Origin: Ruminococcus_G sp050944435
GTDB taxonomy: Bacteria > Bacillota > Clostridia > Lachnospirales > Lachnospiraceae
Reading direction: 5' to 3'
DNA: 64,000 nt
Assembly (NCBI GenBank): GCA_050944435.1
Contig: JBMNRB010000006.1
Coordinates: 1 to 64,000, forward strand
The position numbers and the translations under genes are program-made. Below, in pieces: positions 26,429-35,035 of this stretch (positions within the stretch are counted from its first letter, which is position 1; each line of letters opens with the position of its first letter). The notes under the pieces were generated by a model. It searched no databases. It was given only the letters and a program-made list of their open reading frames with translations, and was not told the DNA's origin.

Positions 26429-26593
26429 ATGGAAAAGAGAATATTAGGAAATCTTGAAGTATCTGCCATTGGTGTGGGCTGCATGGGAATGTCTCATGCA
26501 GCAGGTACACCGATGGATATGGATGAGGCAGCCGGAGTATTGCGGGCGGCTATGGAGATGGGGGAAATTGTGCAAAATGGAAAGGCGTTTTAA
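26429..26593 (+). pseudogene. Aldo/keto reductase N-terminal fragment
   Basis: The 54 codons begin MEKRILGNLEVSAIGVGCMGMS, typical of the start of the AKR family with the (here 16-19) GVGCMG turn. The frame ends after GEIVQNGKAF, without the catalytic D/Y/K/H region. About 270 residues are missing. It follows the alcohol dehydrogenase tail by 19 bases and is probably a relic of an older copy of the redox operon. Confidence 0.72.
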
Positions 26594-26668
26594 AAAATTT
26601 TTTCAAAAATTTTCCGGTTTACACCCCTGAGATGTGTTCAGGTTGGGAGAGGAGGCGATAAAGCCAAT

Positions 26669-26697
26669 TTGATTGTGTTCGTTTATTCGTATATAAT
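26669..26697 (+). promoter_or_regulatory. Promoter of the second LysR gene
   Basis: TTGATT (26669-26674), a 17-base spacer and a perfect TATAAT (26692-26697). The leader before the GTG start is about 115 bases and holds the inverted repeat CAGGT-N6-ACCTG (26715-26730), a possible operator. Confidence 0.65.
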
Positions 26698-26818
26698 GTA
26701 AGAACATGAAATACCAGGTGGTTTGACCTGCTTAGCTGTTCATGAATGATTCCTGAGAATTTTAAAAAGCTGGGGAATTTACGATTAAAGAAGAGATTGG
26801 CGGAGGTATCGAAATTAA

Positions 26819-27715
26819 GTGATAAAACAGATTAAATATTTTCAGGCAGTTGTTCGCTGCAAGAGTTTTACAGAAGCCGCCGAGGAGTGTTTCATTTCAC
26901 AATCTGCCATATCACAACAGATTCAGGCATTGGAACATGAATTGGGAGTAAAGCTTATAAATCGAGAAAACCGAAAATTTTCTTTGACTCCGGCAGGCGA
27001 GCATTTTTACCGGAAAAGTCTTGTATTGATTGCTGACTTTGAACGGATGTGCAATGAAACTGTCCGCATTGCAAATAAGGATCGCGCGGAGCTTCGCATT
27101 GGATACTTGAAATGTTACAGCGGGCAGGAGTTTCGCATGGCTGTTGCAGAATTTTCAGAAAAGTACCCGGACGTTTCTGTGCAGATCATAAACGGAAACC
27201 ATGAAGATTTGTATGCCGCCCTGCGTGACGGAGACGTTGATCTGATCCTCAGCGATCAGAGGAGAGCCTTCTCAGATGAGTATGTAAACTTTATCCTGAC
27301 AACAAACGAGTGTTATATCGAAATCGCCGCAAGGAATCCCATTGCTTCGCTGCAATCTGTGGAGACTCAGGACTTGAAAAATATTCCCTGTATCCTGGTG
27401 GCGTCCCCAGAGCAGCAGGAAACCGAGAGGACTTACTACAAAGAGGTTGTTGGAATACAAGGAGACTTCCTGTTTGCAGAAAATTTGGAAGAAGCCCGTC
27501 TTCTGGTAATTGGCGGGAATGGCTTTATGCCGGTAGAAGGGGGAGAGAACGAACCGGGCTTTGCACCTGTATTAAGCCGGGTGCTTTTAGTCCGCAGGGG
27601 AAATCCCATCAAGCGCACCTATTGTGCTTTTTGGAAGGCAGACAATTCCGGCTATTATATCGAGGATTTTGCAGATATGTTAAAATCCAGATTTTTAGCA
27701 GACCAGGGAGAATAA
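26819..27715 (+). CDS. LysR-family transcriptional regulator (redox block B)
   Basis: This 298-residue regulator has the LysR helix-turn-helix (SFTEAAEECFISQSAISQQIQ) at residues 16-36 and a periplasmic-binding-protein-like effector domain from about residue 90. The start is GTG, with GGAGG about 11 bases upstream. Unlike the LysR of block A it is encoded in the same direction as the flavoprotein operon that follows, separated by a terminator and a promoter. The inducer is unknown. Confidence 0.88.
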   Translation: MIKQIKYFQAVVRCKSFTEAAEECFISQSAISQQIQALEHELGVKLINRENRKFSLTPAGEHFYRKSLVLIADFERMCNETVRIANKDRAELRIGYLKCYSGQEFRMAVAEFSEKYPDVSVQIINGNHEDLYAALRDGDVDLILSDQRRAFSDEYVNFILTTNECYIEIAARNPIASLQSVETQDLKNIPCILVASPEQQETERTYYKEVVGIQGDFLFAENLEEARLLVIGGNGFMPVEGGENEPGFAPVLSRVLLVRRGNPIKRTYCAFWKADNSGYYIEDFADMLKSRFLADQGE

Positions 27716-27733
27716 AACAGAATCAGCAGGAGC

Positions 27734-27770
27734 AAGACCGCATCTGAAAAAAGCAGAAGCGGTCTTTTTT
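27734..27770 (+). terminator. Terminator after the block B LysR gene
   Basis: AAGACCGC (27734-27741) pairs with GCGGTCTT (27759-27766), followed by a T-run. Confidence 0.82.
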
Positions 27771-27809
27771 TGCATAAGTTTTTCTTATGGAATTGTCTGG
27801 GAATCTAAA

Positions 27810-27838
27810 TTGTTCTTTCTGTCAGAACTGCCTAAAAT
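27810..27838 (+). promoter_or_regulatory. Promoter of redox block B
   Basis: TTGTTC (27810-27815), a 17-base spacer and TAAAAT (27833-27838). The weak -35 box would fit activation by the upstream LysR regulator. Confidence 0.5.
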
Positions 27839-27869
27839 GAGAGTATAGAAAACAAAGGAGCGAATGGTA

Positions 27870-28412
27870 ATGAAAATATTAGCAATCAGTGCAAGCCCCA
27901 GGAAAGGCGGCAATTCGGATGTTTTGTGTGACCAGTTTTTAAAAGGAGCTGCTGAATCTGGGAATGAGATAAAGAAAATCGCACTCAGAGAAATGAATAT
28001 CAGCCCCTGTGTTGCCTGCTATGGATGTTCCAAATCCCATCAGTGCGTCAAGAAGGACGATATGGTCCGGATTTTGCAGGAATTGATTGACGCGGATGTC
28101 ATCGTCCTGGCAACACCGGTGTACTTCTATTCTATGGACGCGCAGATGAAGATCATGATTGACCGATGCCTGCCCAGATATCAGGAAATCCGGGGTAAGG
28201 ACTTCTACTATATCGTTACGGCAGCCGATCCCCAGCACTCGGCAGCGGACGAAACCATTGCCGGACTGCGGGGATTTCTGCGGTGTCTGCCCGGCGCAAA
28301 AGAAAAAGGAATCGTTTATGGAACCGGCACTTGGGATAAAGGCGATGTGTACCGGCACCCGTCTTTCGAGAAAGCTTATGAGACGGGAAAAAAGATAGGA
28401 GGAGAAAAATGA
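27870..28412 (+). CDS. Iron-sulfur flavoprotein / NADPH-dependent FMN reductase family
   Basis: The 180-residue protein has the flavin phosphate loop SASPRKGGNSD near the N-terminus and the compact cluster motif CVACYGCSKSHQC (Cx2Cx2Cx5C) near residue 48, as in Isf-type iron-sulfur flavoproteins. These pass electrons between ferredoxin-like donors and small acceptors. The ATG at 27870 is preferred, because AAGGAG lies 9 bases before it; an ATG at 27864 is too close. It overlaps the next gene by 4 bases. It is the intact relative of the frameshifted gene at 22902. Confidence 0.82.
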   Translation: MKILAISASPRKGGNSDVLCDQFLKGAAESGNEIKKIALREMNISPCVACYGCSKSHQCVKKDDMVRILQELIDADVIVLATPVYFYSMDAQMKIMIDRCLPRYQEIRGKDFYYIVTAADPQHSAADETIAGLRGFLRCLPGAKEKGIVYGTGTWDKGDVYRHPSFEKAYETGKKIGGEK

Positions 28413-29527
28413 CTGCTCACTTCGAAGAGATAAAGAAAAATTTCGGCTTTGGCTGTATGCGTCTCCCCATGAAGAACGGCGAGGTCGATCAAGACGAAAT
28501 GTGCCGGATGGTGGATACCTTTCTGGAAAATGGATTCAACTATTTTGATACGGCACACGGCTATCTGGGCGGGAAAAGTGAAACGGCTCTGGGGGAATGC
28601 CTTGTAAAGCGCTATCCGCGGAACGCTTATATTCTGACCAATAAGCTTTCCACTCATTTTTTCAACAGCCAGGAGCAGATCCGGCCGCTGTTTGACAGCC
28701 AGCTTTCCGCCTGTGGTGTGGAATATTTTGATTTCTACCTGATGCACGCCCAGAGCGCCGAGATTTATGCGAAATTTAAAAAGTGCAGGGCCTATGAAAC
28801 GGCGCTGGAACTCATGCAGGAAGGAAAGATAAAGCATTTCGGCATCTCTTTCCATGACAAAGCGGCGGTATTGGAGCAGATTTTGTCCGAATATCCGCAG
28901 ATTGAAGTGGTACAGATTCAGTTCAACTATGTGGACTACGAGGACGCTTCGGTGGAAAGCCGGAAATGTTATGAGGTCTGCCGGAAATTCGGCAAGCCGG
29001 TAATCGTCATGGAACCGGTGAAGGGCGGCAGTCTGGTCAATCTCCCGGAAGAGGCGCAGGAAATTTTAGATGGACTTCATGGCGGCAGCAATGCCAGCTA
29101 TGCCATCCGCTTTGCCGCCGGGTTTGAAGGAATTATGATGGTTCTTTCCGGTATGGGAAGCATGGAAATGATGTTGGATAATATCAGTTATATGAAAGAC
29201 TTCCATCCCCTTTCCAAAACGGAACAGGAAGCCATCGCAAAAGTGCGGGAAATTTTCCGGGCGCAGGGCTTAATCCCCTGTACGGCCTGTCGGTATTGCA
29301 CTGATGGCTGCCCGAAGCAGATTGCTATCCCTGATCTGTTTGCCTGCCTGAACGCTAAAAAACAGTTTCAGAACTGGAATACCGAATACTACTACAACAA
29401 TGTTCACACTAAAGAAGGCAGCCGGGCGTCCGATTGTATCAAGTGCGGAAAATGCGAGCATATCTGTCCGCAGCACCTTCCTATCCGGGAACTTCTGACT
29501 GAGGTGGCAAAAGAGTTTGATAAATAG
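28409..29527 (+). CDS. Aldo/keto reductase with C-terminal ferredoxin-like clusters
   Basis: This 372-residue fusion has an AKR barrel with D47, Y52, K79 and H113 in the catalytic positions. A C-terminal domain follows with two cluster motifs, CTACRYCTDGCPK (about residue 291) and CIKCGKCEHICP (about 346), which should hold two [4Fe-4S] centres. Such proteins are common in anaerobes and may couple carbonyl reduction to ferredoxin or flavodoxin. Here flavoproteins lie on both sides: it overlaps the upstream flavoprotein by 4 bases, and a flavodoxin starts 12 bases downstream. Confidence 0.9.
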   Translation: MTAHFEEIKKNFGFGCMRLPMKNGEVDQDEMCRMVDTFLENGFNYFDTAHGYLGGKSETALGECLVKRYPRNAYILTNKLSTHFFNSQEQIRPLFDSQLSACGVEYFDFYLMHAQSAEIYAKFKKCRAYETALELMQEGKIKHFGISFHDKAAVLEQILSEYPQIEVVQIQFNYVDYEDASVESRKCYEVCRKFGKPVIVMEPVKGGSLVNLPEEAQEILDGLHGGSNASYAIRFAAGFEGIMMVLSGMGSMEMMLDNISYMKDFHPLSKTEQEAIAKVREIFRAQGLIPCTACRYCTDGCPKQIAIPDLFACLNAKKQFQNWNTEYYYNNVHTKEGSRASDCIKCGKCEHICPQHLPIRELLTEVAKEFDK

Positions 29528-29539
29528 GAGGAAATTATC

Positions 29540-30055
29540 ATGGCGAAAAATCTGATTATCTATTATTCACGTAAGGGAGAAAACTACTGGAACGGCAGTA
29601 TTCGCAATCTTGCCAAAGGGAACACCGAGATCGTGGCGGAGTTTATCCAGAAAGCTGTAGGCGGAGATCTCTTTGAAGTGGAAACGGTTAAGGAGTACGC
29701 GGAAGATTATTATACGTGTACGGAAGAAGCACAGCAGGAGCTGCGCAGCGGAGCAAGACCGGAACTGAAAAAATATCTTGACAGTGTTAAGGACTATGAC
29801 AATATTTTCGTTTGCGGTCCATGCTGGTGGGGAACATTCCCGTGCGCCATATTTACGCAGTTGGAAAGGTTGGACTTTTCCGGCAAAAAAGTAATGGCAG
29901 TTATGACTCATGAGGGCAGCGGCCTTGGCTCCTGTGAGCGGGATCTGAAAAGAATCTGCAAAGGAGCCTCATTTGGAGCCGGTCTTGCAATTCACGGGGC
30001 GGATGCGGCGAAATCGGAGAGCAAAGCTGCATCTTGGGCTAAAAAGTCAATCTGA
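29540..30055 (+). CDS. Flavodoxin
   Basis: The 171-residue protein starts with the phosphate-binding loop YYSRKGENYW and continues with VETVKEYAEDYYTCTEEAQQEL (split as VETVKEYAEDYY and TCTEEAQQEL), a hallmark of a subgroup of anaerobe flavodoxins. The GPCWWGTFPCAIFTQLE stretch corresponds to the second FMN loop. AGGAGG precedes the start. It could donate electrons to the neighbouring iron-sulfur reductases. Confidence 0.85.
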   Translation: MAKNLIIYYSRKGENYWNGSIRNLAKGNTEIVAEFIQKAVGGDLFEVETVKEYAEDYYTCTEEAQQELRSGARPELKKYLDSVKDYDNIFVCGPCWWGTFPCAIFTQLERLDFSGKKVMAVMTHEGSGLGSCERDLKRICKGASFGAGLAIHGADAAKSESKAASWAKKSI

Positions 30056-30079
30056 ATCCACATACAGGAGAAATTAAAT

Positions 30080-30593
30080 ATGGCTATTTCAGAATTTTCG
30101 AAAATCTATCACGAAAAAATGTTTCCGGATTATCACTCTGCCTTTCTGGAAACTGATCCGGAGTTTATCGAGAGATTTGACAACTTCGCTTTTGACGAGG
30201 TAGTCAATCATGACGATCTGGATGATAAGATTCGATTCATGGCGATCCTGGCAACGCTGCTGGGCTGTCAGGGAGCAGATGCGGGATTTCTGGAAGTCCG
30301 GCCCGGAAGAAAGCCGCCATATCAATACCTGGCTGGCAGACAACTGCTTCGGCGATTACTATACCCGCAAAGGACTTGATTATCGGCAGCGGGAAATGAT
30401 TACCTTTTGTTTTCTGGCCGCTCAGGGCGGGTGTGAACCCCAGCTTACCAGCCATGCGGCGGCAAATATGCGGATCGGCAATGATAAGACGTTTTTAATC
30501 AAGATTATTTCTCAATGCCTGCCGTTTATCGGCTATCCCCGCAGCCTGAACGCTTTAAGCTGTGTGAACAATGCGGCTGAGAAAACAGAATGA
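30080..30593 (+). pseudogene. Carboxymuconolactone decarboxylase-family gene with internal deletion and frameshift
   Basis: The first 65 codons (ETDPEFIERFDNFAFDEVV ... LATLLGCQG) match the N-terminal part of the intact protein encoded at 20844. After about 30280 the matching sequence (SGPEESRHINTWLADNCF ... IISQCLPFIGYPR) continues in another frame to 30593. About 85 residues of the middle are missing relative to the intact relative, and the deletion is not a multiple of three. The start still has a good GGAG site. It is a degraded paralogue inside an otherwise intact operon. Confidence 0.87.
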
Positions 30594-30607
30594 AGGAGGG
30601 AAATAAA

Positions 30608-31441
30608 ATGAGCAGAACATGGATGATTACGGGTGTTTCCAGCGGATTTGGCTATGAGATGACAAAGCAGCTCCTGGCGAAGGGCGATACGGTGGTCGGC
30701 ACCGTCCGCAATACCCGAAAGGTGGAAGAACTGAAAGCCCAGTATCCGGATACGTTCGACTGCCGCATTTTGGATGTTACGGATGTTCCGGCGGTGCAGG
30801 CGCTGGTGAGAGACAGCTTTGAACAGCACGGGCGGATTGATGTGATTGTGAGCAACGCCGGATATGGACTGTTCGGCTGTGTGGAGGAACTGACCGACGA
30901 GGAGATCAACCACATCATCGCTACGAATCTGGTGGGTTCCATTCAGTTTATCAAAACGGCGGTGCCCTATCTGCGCAGACAGGGCGGCGGACGGATTATC
31001 CAGATGTCTACCTACGGGGCCCAGGTTGCAAATGCGGCCAACTCCATGTACCATGCCACAAAATTCGGCATTGAGGGTTTCTGCGAGGCGCTGTCAAAAG
31101 AAGTAGCGCAGTTTAATATCGGCGTGACGATGGCAGAACCGGGCGGCGCCAGGACAGAGTTCCGCTATGGCAGCGCAAAAGTGGCAAAGCTGATGCCGGA
31201 ATACGAAGCCTGCCACGGGTTCCTCAATATGCTGGACGCGTCCAAAGGCCTTGCGCCTGGGGACCCGGTACGCATGGCAGAGCGTATCATCGAAAGCGTG
31301 GACAAAGAACCGGCCCCGCTTCGTATGGTGCTTGGCTCCCAGGCCCTTTCTGCAACCATTGCCCGGCTGAAAGAGCGCCTTGCCGATTACGAAACGCAGA
31401 CAGAACTGGCAGCTTCTACGGATTATCCTGCCGGTGAATAA
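30608..31441 (+). CDS. Short-chain dehydrogenase/reductase
   Basis: This 277-residue SDR begins with the NAD(P) motif TGVSSGFGYEM (residues 8-18), followed by NAG (NAGYGLFG, about 82) and the catalytic serine-tyrosine-lysine set, with S near residue 132 and YHATKFG for Y and K. AAGGAGG stands 9 bases before ATG 30608; an upstream in-frame ATG at 30590 overlaps that site. The substrate is unknown. It is the last gene of redox block B, with a terminator after it. Confidence 0.9.
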   Translation: MSRTWMITGVSSGFGYEMTKQLLAKGDTVVGTVRNTRKVEELKAQYPDTFDCRILDVTDVPAVQALVRDSFEQHGRIDVIVSNAGYGLFGCVEELTDEEINHIIATNLVGSIQFIKTAVPYLRRQGGGRIIQMSTYGAQVANAANSMYHATKFGIEGFCEALSKEVAQFNIGVTMAEPGGARTEFRYGSAKVAKLMPEYEACHGFLNMLDASKGLAPGDPVRMAERIIESVDKEPAPLRMVLGSQALSATIARLKERLADYETQTELAASTDYPAGE

Positions 31442-31466
31442 TAATTAGAGAAGTGACAGGAGAATT

Positions 31467-31493
31467 AGGGGAACCTTATGGTTCCTCTTTTTT
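31467..31493 (+). terminator. Terminator of redox block B
   Basis: AGGGGAACC pairs with GGTTCCTCT (one G-T pair) around TTAT, followed by six T. Confidence 0.75.
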
Positions 31494-31812
31494 GTATAAA
31501 AGTGGATGGCATGGAATATTTGCGGCGGGGGATTTTGCTTAGCTTTATATTTGGCTGCTCAGTTACCGATTCAAATTTAAGGGAGTTAATTATTTCATGA
31601 TTTTTTTTAAATAGATTATTTATAGCTTTACTTGTAATTAATTACTGCCTATGGGAAAATAGCAATCTGGATTCACACTATTGAAAAATGAGAACTGGTA
31701 TATTATTGTAGAAAATGAGAAAAATTATGATATTCTGTTGACCCATGAACCGGATATTGCTGAAGATTGTCAAAAATAAAAAGTTAATAAAAAAGAAAGG
31801 TACCAGAGCAAT
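31494..31812 (+). other. AT-rich intergenic region
   Basis: Noticeably AT-rich compared with its surroundings. The only coding trace is a 32-codon frame from TTG 31681 to 31779 (NWYIIVENEKNYDILL), without a clear ribosome binding site. It could be the end of a lost gene. I see no convincing promoter for the beta-lactamase-like gene; a TTGACC at about 31738 lacks a -10 partner at normal spacing. Confidence 0.4.
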
Positions 31813-32802
31813 ATGAAAGTAAGTATAAAAAATAGAAAAAAATATGTTAAAGTGATATGTCTGATCTTCATCTGCACATTTATTTTAACAGGATGTGCAG
31901 ACAATCATGAGACAGAAAATAAGATTTCCATAGAAGACGGGAAAGAAAAAGATGGGACAGGGGAAATTGACTCCAGCAGTATTTCCGGTGAAACAAATAC
32001 AGAAGATTCCATTGAGGATATAGTAACGGAACCGGAAACCGTTTCCGCAGATTGGTCAGAATATTTTGATGGGTTGAATGGAACAGCGGTCGTATATGAT
32101 ACTTCCAACAGGCAATATATGGTCTATAATCAAGAACTGGCAGAAACAAGGAGATCGCCTTGCTCTACATTCAAAATTATCTCTTCACTAATTGCATTGG
32201 AAAATAGAATTATTATACCGGAAAATTCCACCAGGACATGGAGCGGAGAAGTATTCTGGAATGAAGAGTGGAACAGAGATATCGATTTCAGCGAAGCGTT
32301 TCGTACCTCTTGCGTATGGTATTTCAGACAGGTGGTGGATGATATTGGAAAAGATCTGATACAGAAGGAACTGGATAAGCTTCAGTACGGTAATTGCGAT
32401 ATTTCTGATTGGGAGGGAAGATTAAATACAAACAATAACAACAGAGCCTTAATCGGCTTTTGGATTGAATCCTCTTTACTGATTTCTCCAAAAGAACAGG
32501 TGGAGGTAATGGAGCGTATCTTTGGCAGCAGCTCTGATTATTCAGAAGAAACACAGAGAGAATTAAAGAAGGTTATGCTGGTGCCGGAACAGGAGAGAAC
32601 GGACATTCCCATATATGGAAAAACGGGACTGGGAGTAATCGACGGCCTTGCTGTTGATGCATGGTTTACAGGCTTTGCGGAAAGCACAACGGGAAATATC
32701 TATTTTTGTGTGCGGCTTGGAAGGACAGATGGGATGGATGTGTCCAGCACACGGGCAAAAGAAATAGCAATTAAAATTGTGTCGGATTATTGTATGCGGT
32801 AA
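31813..32802 (+). CDS. Lipoprotein class D beta-lactamase-like protein
   Basis: The 329-residue protein has a basic N-terminus, a hydrophobic stretch and a lipobox LTGC with the lipidated cysteine at C28. An acidic, serine-rich linker leads to a transpeptidase-fold domain with the class D motifs: STFK at 118-121 (catalytic S118, K121), SCV at 166-168, YGN at 192-194, W217 and KTG at 270-272. It would face outward on the membrane. C. difficile carries comparable lipoprotein class D enzymes. BlaR-type sensor domains share the fold, but no zinc-protease half is present. Beta-lactam hydrolysis is likely from the motifs but unproven. Confidence 0.78.
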   Translation: MKVSIKNRKKYVKVICLIFICTFILTGCADNHETENKISIEDGKEKDGTGEIDSSSISGETNTEDSIEDIVTEPETVSADWSEYFDGLNGTAVVYDTSNRQYMVYNQELAETRRSPCSTFKIISSLIALENRIIIPENSTRTWSGEVFWNEEWNRDIDFSEAFRTSCVWYFRQVVDDIGKDLIQKELDKLQYGNCDISDWEGRLNTNNNNRALIGFWIESSLLISPKEQVEVMERIFGSSSDYSEETQRELKKVMLVPEQERTDIPIYGKTGLGVIDGLAVDAWFTGFAESTTGNIYFCVRLGRTDGMDVSSTRAKEIAIKIVSDYCMR

Positions 32803-32841
32803 TCTATTTATGCTAAAATATAAGACGGCGAGGAGTTATTT

Positions 32842-33864
32842 ATGTTAAATTTTGAGAATGATTACAGCGAAGGCGCTCATAGCGCTGTTTTACAGAAATT
32901 GTGGGAAACCAATATGGAAAAATTGTCCGGTTACGGTACAGATAAATATTGTCAGTCCGCCAGGGAAAAGATAAAAGCGGCCTGCGGCTGCCCTCAGGCG
33001 GAGGTGTTTTTTCTGGCAGGGGGCACACAGACCAATTCTGTTATTATCGCGTCCATGCTGAAACGGTTTGAGGGAGTGATAGCTGCCTCCACCGGTCATG
33101 TCAGCATTCATGAGGCAGGGGCGATAGAATATACCGGCCATAAGGTGCTGGAACTGCCTCAGAGAGAGGGAAAGATTTCTCCATCGGATCTTTTGGAGTA
33201 TCTGCAGAATTTTTACGGGGATGCAAATCATGATCACATGGTATTCCCCGGAATGGTGTATCTTTCCCACCCTACGGAATATGGAACCTTGTACTCCAAA
33301 AAAGAACTGGAGGATATATCGGCGATATGCAGAAACTATAAGATTCCGCTGTTTTTGGACGGAGCACGGCTGGGCTACGGTCTGGTCAGCAGGGAGTCGG
33401 ATATGGAGCTGGCGGATATCGCCCGTCTGACGGATGTGTTTTACATCGGTGGAACCAAGGTGGGGGCGCTGTGCGGAGAGGCAGTGGTTTTCACGCGGAA
33501 CACACCGCCCCATTTTATTACCATGGTAAAGCAGCAGGGAGCGCTGATGGCCAAGGGGAGGCTTCTGGGAATACAGTTTGATGTTCTTTTTACCGGCGAT
33601 TTGTATTGGAAAATCAGTAAAAATGCCATAGAAACGGCGGACAGGCTGAAACAGGTATTTCGGGAAAAGGGATATCCTTTCTTCCTTAATTCGCCCACCA
33701 ATCAGATTTTTGTCATCCTGGAAAATGACAGGATGGAAGAGCTGAGCAGCCAGGTAGTGTTCAGCTTCTGGGAAAAATACGACGATTCCCATACGGTGGT
33801 GCGCTTTGCCACAAGCTGGGCGACCACCATGGATGAAATAGAACAGCTGGCTGCTCTCCTTTGA
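32842..33864 (+). CDS. Low-specificity L-threonine aldolase-like PLP enzyme
   Basis: This 340-residue fold-type I PLP enzyme would split threonine or related beta-hydroxy amino acids into glycine and an aldehyde. DGAR (173-176) carries the PLP-stacking aspartate, and K206 in YIGGTKVGAL is the Schiff-base lysine. The N-terminal NDYSEGAHSAVLQKL is characteristic of the family. GAGG stands before the ATG. Its stop is only 3 bases from the stop of the convergent DUF362 gene. Confidence 0.88.
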   Translation: MLNFENDYSEGAHSAVLQKLWETNMEKLSGYGTDKYCQSAREKIKAACGCPQAEVFFLAGGTQTNSVIIASMLKRFEGVIAASTGHVSIHEAGAIEYTGHKVLELPQREGKISPSDLLEYLQNFYGDANHDHMVFPGMVYLSHPTEYGTLYSKKELEDISAICRNYKIPLFLDGARLGYGLVSRESDMELADIARLTDVFYIGGTKVGALCGEAVVFTRNTPPHFITMVKQQGALMAKGRLLGIQFDVLFTGDLYWKISKNAIETADRLKQVFREKGYPFFLNSPTNQIFVILENDRMEELSSQVVFSFWEKYDDSHTVVRFATSWATTMDEIEQLAALL

Positions 33865-33867
33865 ACA

Positions 33868-34875
33868 TTACGATTCTTCTTTAAAAGGGACTACGTCTTT
33901 TACAGCGTCAGCAAGGGAAATTTTCCTGTCATCATGATCAATATCAATCAGCTGATAGCGGTCATTTCCCATTTGGAGTTCTTTCATGTAGGTGAGCTGG
34001 CGCAGACCGTGACGGCTTTCGATCCGCTTAGTCAGGGCTTTGCGGTCGCTTTCTTTAAGAGCATACACCAGATCGACACAGGCCTGATCCACGGCGAGGA
34101 TGTCCAGGGAGGCCAGGATACCCACATTGGGCGTTACCACCGGTTCTGCGGCGGTTCCTTCGCAGTCGCAGGAGACGGACATGTTGCGCATTACGTTTAC
34201 GTAGGTGATATGTCCGGCAAAATGATCCACAACTGCTTTGGCGGATTCCGTCATTCGTTCCATGAATTCTTCATCGGAGATGTCCCACATGTCATCGGAT
34301 CCGGGGGTGGTGTGGATCATTTGTTTTCCAATGCGTCCGTCTGCACAGCCGATGCCGATATTTTTGTTGGAGCCTCCGAAGCCTCCTTTTGAATGACCTT
34401 TAAAGTGGGTCAGCACGAACATGGAATCGTAATTGGACAGATTCTTTCCCATGTGCATCTGGGAAAACCATTTCCCGCCATTTACCGGAAAAACGACGGT
34501 TCCGTCTTCGTCCATAATATCCACAGGGCAGAAGGTCCAGCCGTTTACCTGGAGAGTTTCCCGGTGCTGTTCGGTGGTATAACGGTCCCCTTCATAGTAA
34601 GTGTTGGTTTCGATGATGGCAGCGTCGGGCATTTCTGTTTTCATCAGATTCTCCACCCATGGCCGGGGGATGATATTGGGGCCGTGTTTTTCACCGGTGT
34701 GGAGTTTGACGGCAATTTTTCCTGTCATATTTTTATTTATCCGTTTGGCAATCTTCAGAAGACCTTCTGCGGATAAGTCTCTTGTAAAATAGACCAGGGA
34801 TTCATCCCCTGTCCGCTTTTCATAGGGAATATAGTGATCGCCGCCTGTCCCAGGCGCAATTCTTTGCTTTGTCAT
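33868..34875 (-). CDS. DUF362-domain protein
   Basis: This is a 335-residue protein of the DUF362 family, which is often found with iron-sulfur proteins. Visible family features are KLHTGEKHGPN, the VLTHFKGHSKGGFGGSNKNIGIG block around residue 170, and a short Cys pair VSCDCEG. No ferredoxin domain is fused to it. The function is not established. The start at 34875 is chosen because AGGAGG lies 10 bases upstream; the frame stays open for 15 more codons. Confidence 0.75.
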   Translation of the reverse strand: MTKQRIAPGTGGDHYIPYEKRTGDESLVYFTRDLSAEGLLKIAKRINKNMTGKIAVKLHTGEKHGPNIIPRPWVENLMKTEMPDAAIIETNTYYEGDRYTTEQHRETLQVNGWTFCPVDIMDEDGTVVFPVNGGKWFSQMHMGKNLSNYDSMFVLTHFKGHSKGGFGGSNKNIGIGCADGRIGKQMIHTTPGSDDMWDISDEEFMERMTESAKAVVDHFAGHITYVNVMRNMSVSCDCEGTAAEPVVTPNVGILASLDILAVDQACVDLVYALKESDRKALTKRIESRHGLRQLTYMKELQMGNDRYQLIDIDHDDRKISLADAVKDVVPFKEES

Positions 34876-35035
34876 TTTACACATACCTCCTTTCTTTTTA
34901 TCATACTCCATAAAGTTCACTTTAAGTCAAGCGCAAATCATGGAAATCCCAGAAATTTCAACTTGCGGAAAAGTTGCAATTTGATTTTGGCAGGAGTACA
35001 ATATAAACAGAAATTTTTACGAAGAGAGAAAAAAC

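Noticed and set aside
31681..31779. 32-codon frame from a TTG before the beta-lactamase-like gene
   Set aside because: No ribosome binding site and no known family; mentioned only as a possible remnant.
32890..33792. 300-codon ORF on the minus strand
   Set aside because: Shadow of the threonine aldolase gene; no recognisable domain.
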